Notes: generated by a model not told the origin, from the sequence alone. Shown: positions 6,713 through 15,629, numbered from the stretch's first letter. The stretch is DNA of 64,000 nt from Saccharothrix australiensis (GCF_003634935.1 NZ_RBXO01000001.1:5233501-5297500), one strand, 5' to 3'. Numbers and translations: made by a program.

Positions 6713-8773
6713 TCACCGCCCGCCGCAGTGCTCGCGCCAGTGCTCGAACCGCGCGAACAGCTCCCGCGCCGTCGCCCGGAGCCCCACGAGCCCCTGAGGC
6801 AGCCGGTGGTGGACGTCGGTGTGCTGTTCGAGGTCGTCGAGCATCGCGAGCAGCCGGGTGAACTCCGCCCGCACCGCCGCGGTGTCCGGTTCCGCCGCCT
6901 GGTGGGCCTCCCGCCACAGCCGCGTGACGAGCGTGAGCTGCGCGGTGACCCCGCTGACGTCGTGGTGACCCAACGCCGCGCGCTCGGCCCGGATGACGTC
7001 GCGGTGCCGGTCGAGGGTCGACGGGTCGCGCTCCAGGCACGAGTCGATCCAGCTCAGGTCGAACCGGCACGCCAGCGTCAGCGGGTGGGAAGGGCCGAGG
7101 TGGGCGGCGCAGTCGTCGGCCAGCGCCGCGATCCCCGCGCGGCGGCGCGCCGTGTCCTCCGGCGTCGCGGTGGTCCAGCCCAGCCAGGCCAGGTCGCGCC
7201 GCACGGTCAGCACGTCCGGGTGGTGCTCGTCCAGGTGCCTCCTGCGCACGTCGAGCACCCGGCCGAACAGGGTGCGGGCGCGGGCGTGCGCGCCGGTCAG
7301 GTGCGCGAGCAGCGCCACGGCCCGCGTGAGCCTGGTGGCGAACAGCTCCCACCGGGGCGGCAGGCCGCCGTGGCGGGTGACGTGGTCGACGACGTGCTCG
7401 CAGTGCGGCGCCAGCGCGGCCCAGCGGGACAGGTGGTCGGGATCGGTGGTGGACAGGTGGGTGGTGGTGCCGTCCAGGACGGCGGTGCACAGCGCGAGGT
7501 AGGGGTGCGGCGCGGCGAGCAGGTCGGGCTGGTGGCGGTTGGCCTCCCGGATCAACGGGTGCAGCAGCAAGCAGCGGGTGGTCGCGGTGGAGGCGCGGGG
7601 GTCGTGGAAGGTGACCTCGTCCACCAGGCCGAAGTCGGTGAGGGCGGTGAGGGTGCGGGCGACGTCGATGCCGGTGATGCCCTGGAACAGCGGCGAGTGG
7701 GCGAGGATGTCGGCGTCGACGACCGTGTACGGCAGCGGGGCCTGCGCGAAGCACGCCAGCCAGCGCAGCAGCGGGCGCGCCCTGGGCAGGCCGAGGTCGG
7801 CGAGCAGGTCCAGGCTCAGCTCCCACGTGCGGGTCAGCAGCGCGCGGTCGGCCAGCCCGCCGCCCAGGAGGTGCAGCCGGTCGACGCGGGGGAACTGCTC
7901 GCGCAGCACGCGCCGGTAGTGCTCGAAGTCGACGGGGAGGTCCAGCCCCGGCACGGGCGGGAGGTCCGCCGCGGCCCGCAGGTAGCGCCCGGCCAGGTGC
8001 AGGGCCAGCGGCAGCCCGCCCAGGGTGCGGGCCAGGCCCAGCGCCTGCTCGCGCGTGCCCGCGCGCGGCGCGAGGGCGAGCAGCAGGTCCGCGGCGTGCC
8101 CGGCGGCGAGCGGGCCGACCGGGTGCAGCCGGGTGTCCGGCGGCCAGGTGTCGGTGTTGCCGTCGCGGCTGGTGATGACGACGGCCCCGGTGCGCTGGCG
8201 CAGGGCGGGCAGCCAGGGGCGGTGGGTGCGCGTGTCGTCGGCGTTGTCGATGACGACCAGCCACGGCCCGGTCGCGGCGGCCAGCGCGTCGGCGAGGACG
8301 CCGATCGGGGACCGGGTGCCGGTCCACGCGGCGACGACGTGGTCGACCGGCGCGCCGGCGTTGAGCGCGACCTCGCGGAAGCCGGCCGACAGGGACGGGT
8401 CGGTGGACGCGTCGATCCACCACACCCTGGTCCGGGGGTGCCGCCGGAGCACGTGGTCGGCCAGGGCGAGGGCCACGGCGGTCTTGCCGCTGCCGCCCGC
8501 GCCGTGCAGGACGACAGTGGCGCCGTCCTGGCGCAGGGTGAGGTCGGCGAGGGCGTCGAGGAGCCGGTCGCGGCCGTGCAGGTCGATGGTGAGCCGGTCG
8601 ATCGGCGGCACCACCGACACCAGCCCGGTGACGACCGCGGGCTGGTGTCCACTGTGGATGGAGACGGCCCCGTGGACCGAGCCGACCTGGATCACGACCG
8701 CGTGGTGGTCGCCCGTGACGCGGTTGTGCACGTCTCCGGGTGTTGTCGGCCCTGCTGGCGGTGTGCGCACCAT
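6713..8773 (-). CDS. NB-ARC STAND ATPase with N-terminal RHIM-like motif
   Basis: 686-residue NLR-like protein. The N-terminal 45 residues have no folded domain but contain VVIQVGSVHGAV (about 26-37), a match to the h-Q-h-G core of RHIM/PP-type amyloid signalling motifs known at the N-termini of bacterial NLRs. NB-ARC follows: GRDRLLDAL, Walker A GAGGSGKT (91-98), Walker B WLVVIDNADD (171-180), TSR (201-203) and GLPLA (253-257). The C-terminal ~300 residues are helical and resemble degenerate TPR repeats. ATG 8773 is preceded by GGAAGG. No adjacent effector with a matching motif was found. Last gene of a three-gene operon; role in death or defence signalling is inferred from family precedent. 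Confidence 0.88.
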   Translation of the reverse strand: MVRTPPAGPTTPGDVHNRVTGDHHAVVIQVGSVHGAVSIHSGHQPAVVTGLVSVVPPIDRLTIDLHGRDRLLDALADLTLRQDGATVVLHGAGGSGKTAVALALADHVLRRHPRTRVWWIDASTDPSLSAGFREVALNAGAPVDHVVAAWTGTRSPIGVLADALAAATGPWLVVIDNADDTRTHRPWLPALRQRTGAVVITSRDGNTDTWPPDTRLHPVGPLAAGHAADLLLALAPRAGTREQALGLARTLGGLPLALHLAGRYLRAAADLPPVPGLDLPVDFEHYRRVLREQFPRVDRLHLLGGGLADRALLTRTWELSLDLLADLGLPRARPLLRWLACFAQAPLPYTVVDADILAHSPLFQGITGIDVARTLTALTDFGLVDEVTFHDPRASTATTRCLLLHPLIREANRHQPDLLAAPHPYLALCTAVLDGTTTHLSTTDPDHLSRWAALAPHCEHVVDHVTRHGGLPPRWELFATRLTRAVALLAHLTGAHARARTLFGRVLDVRRRHLDEHHPDVLTVRRDLAWLGWTTATPEDTARRRAGIAALADDCAAHLGPSHPLTLACRFDLSWIDSCLERDPSTLDRHRDVIRAERAALGHHDVSGVTAQLTLVTRLWREAHQAAEPDTAAVRAEFTRLLAMLDDLEQHTDVHHRLPQGLVGLRATARELFARFEHWREHCGGR

Positions 8774-8790
8774 GTGCGGCCTTCCGGGGG

Positions 8791-8850
8791 TGTGCGGGCA
8801 GGGGGGCGAGCGGGCAGGGGGCGTGCGGGCAGGGGGCGTGCGGGCAGGGG
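8791..8850. repeat. 15-bp G-rich tandem repeat upstream of the NB-ARC gene
   Basis: About four copies of a 15-16 bp unit (GCGTGCGGGCAGGGG and variants) lie between the GGDEF-EAL stop and the NB-ARC start. On the minus strand they would read as Pro/Arg/Thr-rich triplets if translation began upstream, but the ATG with a ribosome site at 8773 lies after them. Copy number is likely to vary. Confidence 0.7.
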
Positions 8851-8927
8851 GTGAAGCGGGCGGGACGCGGCGGGAGCGCCACCGCGACGCCGTCGCGCCG
8901 CGGTGGCCGTCCATCCACAGAGGACCG

Positions 8928-11438
8928 TCAAACGGCGATGACGCCGCCCAGGAGGTCCTGGATCTTCTGCGGCGCAAGGGGTCCGCCGAAGAACAACCCC
9001 TGCCCCAACTTCGCGGACAGCCGGCGCGCGTTGTCGCGCTGCGCCGCGGTGGTGATGCCCTTGACGGTGACCTCGTGGGTCAGCTCGTTGCCGATCCGGA
9101 TGAGGTTCGCGGCCACCGCCTGCCGGCACTGCTCCTGGGACGAACCGTCCAGCGAGGCGGTCAGCTGCGGCGGGATCACCACCGTCTGGAGGGTGAGCTT
9201 GGGCAGCGTGTCGTAGCGGGAGAACTCGGTGCCCAGGCCGTCCAGCGCGAGGGGCACGCTCAGCCCGCCCAGGTCCAGGAGGTGGCTGCGCGGGTCACCG
9301 TGCTCGTCGACCACGGCGGACTCGGGCATCGACAGCATCAGCTGGGACGCGGGCAGCACGGCCTCCTCCAGCGCGGCGCGGACGTGGACGACCAGGTCGC
9401 CGTTCCGGGCGAACCGGCGCGGGACGTTGACGGTGACGCGCGGCGCGGCCTTGCCCAGCGCCTTGCGCCACCGGGCCGCCTGCCGGACCACCGTGCGCAG
9501 CATCCACGGCACCCACGGCAGGGTCAGGCCGATCTCGTCGGCCAGCGCCACCAGGTCGTCGGCCGGCCGGACCCGGCCGTCCGGGTGGTGCCACTGCGCC
9601 GACGCCTCCGCGCCCACCACGACGCCGTCGCGCAGGCGCACGATGGGCGTGTAGGCGATGGTGATCTCGCCGTCCTCCAGCGCGCGGGGCAGCGCGGCGA
9701 GCAGGCGCACGCGGTCCTCGTCCGGGTCGCCGTGCGCCCGGCGCGGGAGCACCGCCTGCCACGGGGTGCCGCGGTCGCCGCCGACGTGCAGCGAGAACCC
9801 GGCTCGCGCCAGCAGTTCGACCGCGTCGGTGTCGCCGCGCGCCTCCGCGACGCCCACCGCCGGTGCCAGGGCCAGCTCCTGGCCGTCGATGCACATCGGC
9901 TCCGACAGCCAGTCCACCAAGCGCCGCAGCGTCCCGGTGACGCCGTGCCAGCTGTGCGGGTCGGTGAGCAGGACGCCGAAGGTGTCGCGGTCGAGCCGCC
10001 CCACGGTGGTGGCGGGCATTTCGGCGACCGCGGCGACGACGCGGGCGGCCAGCGTGGTGACCACCTTGTTGCGCACGCCCGGTCCCAGGGCGCGGGTGAT
10101 GGTGTTGAGGTCGCGGAACCGCAGGGCGCACAGCCCGATCGTGGTGCCGGGCCGCGCGTCGTCCAGGTGGGACTGCACGCGGTGCAGGAAGTTCCGCTGG
10201 TCGGGCAGCATGGTCACCTCGTCGTGGTCGTTGCCCGGCAGCAGCGCCCGCTGCCACGCGCGCAGGACCGTGGTGTCGTGCAGCAGCACGAGGAACCGGC
10301 CGGCGGGGCCGTCGGCGCGCCACTCCACCGCCGCGGACACCCTGGCGACGGGCGCGCCGGCGGCGCCCACGAGGGCGAGTTCGACGCCCGCGGCGGGTTC
10401 CTCGCCGGTGCTCGCCTCCGCCAGCGCGGCGGCCAGCGCCGCGCGATCGCCCTCCGCCACGACGTGGTCGCCGAGGTGGGTGCCCACGAGCGCGTCGGCG
10501 GGTCTGCCCAGCAGCGCGCACAGGGCCGGGTTGGCGTGGGTCACCGTGCCGTCCGCCGCCAGCGCGCACCCCGGCTGCGGCGACCGGTCGAGCACCGCCT
10601 CGTCCAGCCGCGCGCCCGGCGGCGGCAGCGGCGGTCGGCGCGCCGCCGCCCACGCCGCGCTGGTGATCCGCAGCTGCTCGTCCAGGACCCGGTCCCGCGC
10701 GCCGTCGGCGAAGCCGCCGGCCAGGGCCGCGATCACCTTCGACCGCCTGCCCGCGGTCGCGCCGCGCCTGGTCTCCAGCCACGGGATGATCAGCTCCAGG
10801 ACGTCCTGGAAGGACTGCGGCGTCAACCGCAGCCGCAGCGCCAGCTCCCGCCCGATCCGCTGGGCGGGCCACTCGCCGGGCCCGCGGCCGGACACCTCGC
10901 GCGCCAAGGCGTCCGCGAACCGCGTGAGTTCGTCTTCCAGCTCGTCGCTGGTCATCGCCAGGTAGCTGTTGGCGGACATGGTGCGCGCCCACTCGGCCAC
11001 GGTGTCCGCGAAGCCGACGGTGTCCGCGATGCCAGTGGTGGTGTCCACCAGGCCAACGCCGTTCACGGTGCCGATGGCGTCCACGGTGCCAACGCTGTGC
11101 TCCACGGTGCCCACGCTGTGCACGGTGTCGGCGGTGTCGATGGTGCCGGCGGTTCCGGCGGTGTCGATGGCGTCGGCGGCCTCCACCGCGTCCACCGCCC
11201 GGACGACCTCGCCGCCGGGCGGTGGCGTCGCGCCTGCCTCGTCGTCGCCGGGCACGCCGGCCGGCGCATGGGCGGCGTCCCCGCCGGCGAAGATCCACGC
11301 CAGCACCGCGTCCTGCTCCGCGACGCTGGTCCGGGCCGGCCGCGCCGCCGCCAGCAGCGCCAGCTTCTCCGCCGCGGCGCGCCGGCGCGCGAACGCCGCC
11401 GTGCCGGGTACCCACTGCACGATCCGCTGCCACATCAC
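8928..11438 (-). CDS. Degenerate PAS-GGDEF-EAL protein
   Basis: 836 residues, cytosolic. Residues ~1-85 are basic/helical; ~85-145 form a low-complexity run of VGTV-type repeats; ~285-390 resemble a PAS domain; a GGDEF-like domain follows, then an EAL-like domain to the C-terminus. Both catalytic sites look lost: GGDEF is replaced by GRLDRDTF, EAL by EAS (GAEASAQW), the DDFG motif by DGLG, the LKI motif by VVIPP, and the late EGVET by KGITT. It is therefore more likely a c-di-GMP receptor or protein-interaction module than a cyclase or phosphodiesterase. Start GTG 11438 overlaps the sigma-factor stop by 4 bp; 154 bp separate it from the NB-ARC gene. Confidence 0.85.
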   Translation of the reverse strand: MMWQRIVQWVPGTAAFARRRAAAEKLALLAAARPARTSVAEQDAVLAWIFAGGDAAHAPAGVPGDDEAGATPPPGGEVVRAVDAVEAADAIDTAGTAGTIDTADTVHSVGTVEHSVGTVDAIGTVNGVGLVDTTTGIADTVGFADTVAEWARTMSANSYLAMTSDELEDELTRFADALAREVSGRGPGEWPAQRIGRELALRLRLTPQSFQDVLELIIPWLETRRGATAGRRSKVIAALAGGFADGARDRVLDEQLRITSAAWAAARRPPLPPPGARLDEAVLDRSPQPGCALAADGTVTHANPALCALLGRPADALVGTHLGDHVVAEGDRAALAAALAEASTGEEPAAGVELALVGAAGAPVARVSAAVEWRADGPAGRFLVLLHDTTVLRAWQRALLPGNDHDEVTMLPDQRNFLHRVQSHLDDARPGTTIGLCALRFRDLNTITRALGPGVRNKVVTTLAARVVAAVAEMPATTVGRLDRDTFGVLLTDPHSWHGVTGTLRRLVDWLSEPMCIDGQELALAPAVGVAEARGDTDAVELLARAGFSLHVGGDRGTPWQAVLPRRAHGDPDEDRVRLLAALPRALEDGEITIAYTPIVRLRDGVVVGAEASAQWHHPDGRVRPADDLVALADEIGLTLPWVPWMLRTVVRQAARWRKALGKAAPRVTVNVPRRFARNGDLVVHVRAALEEAVLPASQLMLSMPESAVVDEHGDPRSHLLDLGGLSVPLALDGLGTEFSRYDTLPKLTLQTVVIPPQLTASLDGSSQEQCRQAVAANLIRIGNELTHEVTVKGITTAAQRDNARRLSAKLGQGLFFGGPLAPQKIQDLLGGVIAV
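11040..11180. repeat. Imperfect 18-21 bp in-frame repeat in the GGDEF-EAL gene
   Basis: Several imperfect copies of a unit like CCACGGTGCCAACGCTGTG encode short peptides VHSVGTV, EHSVGTV, DAIGTV and NGVGLV in series. The segment links the N-terminus to the PAS-like domain. It is in frame, so copy-number change would lengthen the linker without breaking the protein. Confidence 0.7.
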
Positions 11439-12022
11439 GCGTCACCCCTGTCCTGTTGTCCCCCGTGGCCTCCCCGCCGGGGGTCACCACGCCCCGGACC
11501 GCCACGCCGAGCCGTCCGGCCGTTCGTCTCGCCCAACCGCTGCCGGGCCTCCCACAGGTAGTTCGACACGGTGTGGGGTCGGCAGCCCAGCATCTCGGCG
11601 ATCTCCCCCGCGGCGAACCCGGCCACGTTGAGCCGCAACGCCTCCCGCAGGTGCACCGGTAATCGGTCGACGTCCGCGAGCACCTCCCGCAGCAGGCAGC
11701 TCGCCTCCGGGGTCCACCCCGGCGCGATCACCGCCCGGTGCCAGTCCTCCGGCTCGATCGGGGACGCCTGCCGCCGCCGGTTCCGCGCGCCGTCCCGGAT
11801 GCCGTTGAGGGCCACCGCGTACAGGTAGCTCCACCGCTCGCCGTCGAGGTCCCGCCAGTGCGCCCACAGCTGGTGGAACGCTTCGTTCGCGATCGCCTCG
11901 GCGTCCAGGTACGGCGCTTTGAGGTGGATCAGGTTGCGCAACTTGTCGTAGTGGGCACGGAAGAACCGCGTGAACTCCTCCGCGACGTCGTCGTCGCGGT
12001 CGTGCGGGGGAATGTGGATCAC
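11435..12022 (-). CDS. RNA polymerase sigma-70 family factor (ECF-like)
   Basis: 195 residues with the two-domain ECF layout. Region 2 spans about residues 12-80 (FTRFFRAHYDKLRNLIHL ... IANEAFHQLWAHWRDL), and region 4 about 115-165, with the helix-turn-helix GEIAEMLGCRPHTVSNYLWEA. The last ~30 residues are Arg/Gly-rich and unstructured. ATG 12022 starts the operon; the stop overlaps the next start by 4 bp, so it is translationally coupled to the GGDEF-EAL protein. No anti-sigma factor is next to it, so the degenerate GGDEF-EAL protein may take that role (inference). Confidence 0.88.
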   Translation of the reverse strand: MIHIPPHDRDDDVAEEFTRFFRAHYDKLRNLIHLKAPYLDAEAIANEAFHQLWAHWRDLDGERWSYLYAVALNGIRDGARNRRRQASPIEPEDWHRAVIAPGWTPEASCLLREVLADVDRLPVHLREALRLNVAGFAAGEIAEMLGCRPHTVSNYLWEARQRLGETNGRTARRGGPGRGDPRRGGHGGQQDRGDA

Positions 12023-12553
12023 GGACTGTCGCCCCGACCCGTCCTCGCGGCGAGAACCGTTCGCAGTGCCGTCCGTCGCGCGTCACCGGCGGCGCGGCGC
12101 GCCGCCGGTTCCCGTCCTCTCCCGGCGCACGCGACCACGACCGACCGGTGCACCGCGCGGCAAACCCGCCGACCGGGCCACCGGCCCGCCGACCCGGCCG
12201 CGCCCGGACGTCCGGGCGCGTCCACCGCGATCTCCTCGTGGGGCAGCAACACACAACCCTTCGAACTCGAACGGCCAAGGCAGCACGTCCCGTCGCGGAC
12301 GTACACCCCTCAGCACTCCGCCGGACCGCCGATATCCGTGCCGCACTCGCGATGTTCACTCGAAGGGCCCATGCCCCGTGCGGCGCGGACCGGTGAGACC
12401 ACTCGAATGGCGACCCGCGCCACGGGCAGGGTGGACCGAGGGCCGCCCCCGCCGCGGCAGCCGGGTGACGACGTCCACACCACTTCCCACCCCTTGGGCC
12501 TCCCGCAGAAGTGCGGACCGGCTCTATGATCATCTTCAGCGGAAGGAGCTGCC
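12023..12553. other. 531-bp divergent intergenic region
   Basis: Lies between the sigma-factor start (leftward) and the methyltransferase start (rightward) and must hold both promoters. I see no convincing open frame with a ribosome site. A TATGAT hexamer at 12525-12530, about 24 bp before the GTG, is the only good -10 candidate; no matching -35 at proper spacing is evident. No RNA gene is recognised. Confidence 0.5.
12525..12530 (+). promoter_or_regulatory. Candidate -10 element of the methyltransferase gene
   Basis: TATGAT in a GC-rich setting, followed about 10 bp later by the GGAAGG ribosome site and the GTG at 12554. A -35 element is not clear, so this rests on one hexamer and its position. 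Confidence 0.35.
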
Positions 12554-13330
12554 GTGCCCGACCACCCGGACCGCCACGCGCCAGCCGACTTCGACAGACC
12601 CAGCACCGCCCGCGTCCACGACTGGCTGCTCGGCGGCACGCTCAACACCCCCATCGACCGGGATGCCGCCGCGCCCGCCCTCGCCGCGCTCCCGGACCTG
12701 CCGGGCATCGTCCGCCGCAACCGGGCGTTCCGGAACCGGGCGGTGCGCCACCTGGCCGCCTCGGGCATCCGGCAGTTCCTCGACCTCGGCGCGGGCCTGC
12801 CGACGATGACGCCCACCCACCGCGTCGCCCACCAGCACGACGGCGACATCGCCGTCGTCTACGTCGACCGCGACCCGACCACCGTCGCGCACTCGCGGCA
12901 CCTGCTGGACGGGGTCGCGCGGGTCACCGCGGTCCGGGCCGACCTCCGGCGGGCCGACCAGGTGCTGCGCCACCCGGAGGCGCGCGGGCTGCTCGACCTC
13001 GACCGACCGGTGGGCGTCCTGGCGGTGGACGTCCTCGACACCCTCACCGACGACGACCGGCCCGGCCACGTCCTCGACGCCTACCTCGACGCGGTGGCGC
13101 CCGGCAGCGCGCTGGTCCTCACGCACCTCGCGACGGCGGCCGGGACCTCGGAGGAGCGTGGCACGGACCTCCTGCCCCGCGTCGCGCGGCCGCCGCGCGC
13201 CATCGCGGCCTGGCTGGCGCGCCTCACCCTCGTGGAGCCCGGCCTCACCGCGCCGGAGGCGTGGGGCGCGGGCGTCCCGGCGCCGGCGCCGCCCCACACC
13301 GTCGTGTGCGCGGTCGGCCGGCTGCCGTGA
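12554..13330 (+). CDS. SAM-dependent methyltransferase, DUF574/PF04672 type
   Basis: 258 residues. The N-terminus STARVHDWLLGGTLNTPIDRD, the FRNRAVRHLAASGIRQFLDLG motif I region, and the later VYVDRDPTTVAHSRHLL are the hallmarks of the large actinobacterial 'S-adenosyl methyltransferase' family. GTG 12554 follows GGAAGGAG. The D-L-G-A-G SAM-binding loop is intact (about residues 76-80). The family's substrates are mostly unknown and paralogues are abundant in actinomycetes. Single gene, convergent with the SigJ-like gene. Confidence 0.9.
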   Translation: MPDHPDRHAPADFDRPSTARVHDWLLGGTLNTPIDRDAAAPALAALPDLPGIVRRNRAFRNRAVRHLAASGIRQFLDLGAGLPTMTPTHRVAHQHDGDIAVVYVDRDPTTVAHSRHLLDGVARVTAVRADLRRADQVLRHPEARGLLDLDRPVGVLAVDVLDTLTDDDRPGHVLDAYLDAVAPGSALVLTHLATAAGTSEERGTDLLPRVARPPRAIAAWLARLTLVEPGLTAPEAWGAGVPAPAPPHTVVCAVGRLP

Positions 13331-13369
13331 GGCGTCGGCGGGCGGACGGGTAAGGCGGCACGGGCCGGG

Positions 13370-13486
13370 CGCACACGGCCGAGCGGACGGAGCAGGACGA
13401 GCAGAACCGGTCGGACGCAGCCGAGCACAGGGCAACGAAGCGCACACGGCCGAGCGGACGCAGTCGACGCACGCAGTCGACGCACG
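13370..13486. repeat. Direct repeats in a convergent intergenic gap
   Basis: The 20-mer CGCACACGGCCGAGCGGACG occurs exactly at 13370-13389 and 13441-13460, and the 13-mer CAGTCGACGCACG is repeated in tandem at 13461-13473 and 13474-13486. The stretch separates the ends of the methyltransferase and sigma-factor genes and carries no recognisable gene. Confidence 0.7.
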
Positions 13487-13579
13487 CGGCCGGGCGGTCG
13501 CAGACGAGCGGGCACGGCCGAGCGCACGCGGCCGGACGGGTGCCACCGATGCCCGCGCGGACCGCGCCGCCGGCCCGGC

Positions 13580-14458
13580 TCAGCCGACCGCCGCGAGCTT
13601 GCCGGGGTTCATCATCCAGAAGATCCGGTCGACGCCCTCCTCCGACGCCGCCACCGTCAGCACCGCGAACGCCACGCCGTCCCGGCGCAGCACCGCCGCG
13701 CCACCGCCGTTCACCGTCGCCCAGGACACCTCGGCACCCGCCCAGAAGCGCCCGGCGAACGCGCGGACGTACCGGGCCACCCTGCCCGCGCCGCACACCG
13801 GGATGCGCGACGCCCGCACCACGCCGCCGCCGTCGGCGTAGCTCACCACGTCGGCGGCGAGCAGCTCCTCCAGCGCCGCCAGGTCGCCCTCCCGCGCGGC
13901 GGCCACGAACGCCGCCAGCAGCCGCCGCTGCTCGGCACCGCCGACCGGCGCGCGGCGCTCGTCGGCGAGGTGGCGGCGCGCACGGCTGACCAGTTGGCGC
14001 GCCGCGGCCTCCGTCACCTGGACGATCTCGGCGATCTCGCGGTAGGAGTAGTCGAACGCCTCGCGGAGCACGTACGCCGCGCGCTGGGTCGGCGTCAGCT
14101 TCTCCAGCAGCAGCAGCACGGCGACTTCCAGCGCGGCGTCCCGCTCCGCGCCCAGCTGCGGGTCGGCCGAGGTGTCGACGGGCTCGGGCAGCCAGGGGCC
14201 GACGTAGACCTCGTGGCGCGCCCGCGCGGTGCGGCCGGCGTTGATCGCCAGCCGGGTGGTCGTGGTGGCCAGGTACGCGGCCGGGTTCCGCACCTCCGAC
14301 CGGTCGCGGGACTGCCAGCGCAGCCACACCTCCTGCAGGAGGTCCTCGGCGTCGGCGGCGCTGCCCAGCATCCGGTAGGCGATGCCGAACAGCCTCGGCC
14401 GCACCTCGGCGAACACGTCGACCGCCCGGACCGGCTCCGCGCCGACGCCTTCCGCCAT
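13580..14458 (-). CDS. ECF sigma factor, SigJ-type (ECF41-like) with SnoaL-like tail
   Basis: 292 residues. Region 2 (FGIAYRMLGSAADAEDLLQEVWLRW) and region 4 (LTPTQRAAYVLREAFDYSYREIAEIVQVTEAAARQLVSRAR) are followed by a ~110-residue SnoaL/NTF2-like C-terminal domain (LLAAFVAAAREGDLAALEELLAADVV...). Such fused tails are known to control activity in place of an anti-sigma factor. ATG 14458 has GGGGAGAGG upstream. It is divergent from an NAD(P)-binding protein gene, the usual neighbour, which is probably a direct target. Confidence 0.92.
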   Translation of the reverse strand: MAEGVGAEPVRAVDVFAEVRPRLFGIAYRMLGSAADAEDLLQEVWLRWQSRDRSEVRNPAAYLATTTTRLAINAGRTARARHEVYVGPWLPEPVDTSADPQLGAERDAALEVAVLLLLEKLTPTQRAAYVLREAFDYSYREIAEIVQVTEAAARQLVSRARRHLADERRAPVGGAEQRRLLAAFVAAAREGDLAALEELLAADVVSYADGGGVVRASRIPVCGAGRVARYVRAFAGRFWAGAEVSWATVNGGGAAVLRRDGVAFAVLTVAASEEGVDRIFWMMNPGKLAAVG

Positions 14459-14704
14459 GATCGGCACGTCCTCTCCCCTGCCGCGCCAGGACTTCCGCGA
14501 TCGTACCCGGCGCCCTCCGCCGATGATCACCTCCTCGGCGGCGTCACCGCCCGGCGCCGGACCACCGCACGCGACCGTCGGCCGCCCGGTCGGGTGATCC
14601 CGGCCACCGGCGGCGGCCGCGCTGTCACGATCCGGCGCTCCCCGCTGTCCTGGCTGGTGCGGGGCGTCCCGGACCGACCGGGGCGTCGACGAGAGGAGGC
14701 ACCC

Positions 14705-15445
14705 ATGAAGGTCGTCGTCATCGGCGGCACCGGGCTGGTCGGGTCGACCGTCGTGGCCCGGCTGGGCGAGCACGGGCACGAGGCGGTGGCGGCGGCGCCC
14801 TCGACCGGGATCGACGCCATCACCGGCAAGGGGCTGGCGGAGGCGCTGCGGGGCGCGGACGCGCTGGTCGACGTGTCGAGGTCGCCGTCGTTCACCGAGG
14901 AGGACGTGTCGGCGTTCTTCCGGACCGCCACCGCCAACCTGGTCCGGGCCGCTCAGGACGCCGGGGTCGGGCACTACGTCGCGCTGTCCGTGGTCGGGGC
15001 CGACCGCGCGCGGGAATCGGGCTACCTGCGCGCGAAGGTCGTGCAGGAGGGCCTGGTCCGCGCGTCCGGGCTGCGCCACACGGTGGTGCGCGCCACGCAG
15101 TTCTTCGAGTTCGGTGGCACCATCGCGGACTCGGCGACCGCGGACGGCGTCGTGACCCTGCCGGACGGTGGCGCGCAGCCGGTGGCCGCCGCCGACGTGG
15201 CCGCGGCGGTGGCCCGCATCGCGGTCGGCGCGCCGCACGACGGCCTGGTGGAGGTCGGCGGTCCCGAGGTGTTCACCGTGGCCGACTGGGTCCGGACCGT
15301 CCTGGCGGCGCGGCACGACCCCCGCACGGTGGTCGCCGACCCGCGCGCCCGCTACTTCGGCGCGCTGCTGGACGCGAAGACCCTGGTGCCCGGCCCCGAC
15401 GCGCTGATCGGCGAGGTCCGGCTGGCGGACTGGCTGTCCCGCTGA
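14705..15445 (+). CDS. NAD(P)-binding SDR-like protein (NmrA-type), partner of the ECF factor
   Basis: 246 residues with an N-terminal Rossmann motif VVVIGGTGLVGSTVVARL (GGxGxxG) and the usual order of an atypical SDR: ALVDVSRSPSF, HYVALSVVGADRA, then a GYLRAKVVQEGLVRAS segment with Tyr and Lys of the active-site pair. It probably acts as a cytosolic NAD(P)-dependent reductase or redox sensor. ATG 14705 follows GAGAGGAGG. Conserved divergent pairing with SigJ-type factors suggests joint regulation. Substrate unknown. Confidence 0.88.
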   Translation: MKVVVIGGTGLVGSTVVARLGEHGHEAVAAAPSTGIDAITGKGLAEALRGADALVDVSRSPSFTEEDVSAFFRTATANLVRAAQDAGVGHYVALSVVGADRARESGYLRAKVVQEGLVRASGLRHTVVRATQFFEFGGTIADSATADGVVTLPDGGAQPVAAADVAAAVARIAVGAPHDGLVEVGGPEVFTVADWVRTVLAARHDPRTVVADPRARYFGALLDAKTLVPGPDALIGEVRLADWLSR

Positions 15446-15483
15446 CCCCGCGCCCGCGCCGGGCACCCGCCACCCGGCGCGGG

Positions 15484-15560
15484 CGCACCACCCCGACGAG
15501 CGCCGCACCCGCACCACCCTGACGAGCGCCGCACCCGCACTATCCCGACGAGCGCCGCGA
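15484..15560. repeat. 26-bp tandem repeat between convergent genes
   Basis: Units beginning CGCACCACCC, CGCACCACCC and CGCACTATCC start at 15484, 15510 and 15536, an exact 26-bp period with a few substitutions; each includes GACGAGCGCCGC. It lies between the ends of the SDR gene and the ABC ATPase gene. No CRISPR-like spacers are present. Confidence 0.75.
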
Positions 15561-15629
15561 CCCGCACGGCTGCCCCACGGGCACCGACGGTGCGCGGGTG
15601 CGGCCGACGAGCGCGCACCCGCCACACGC

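Noticed and set aside
8791-8850. Short tandem repeats as a CRISPR or iteron origin
   Set aside because: A 15-bp period without spacers and no replication gene nearby.
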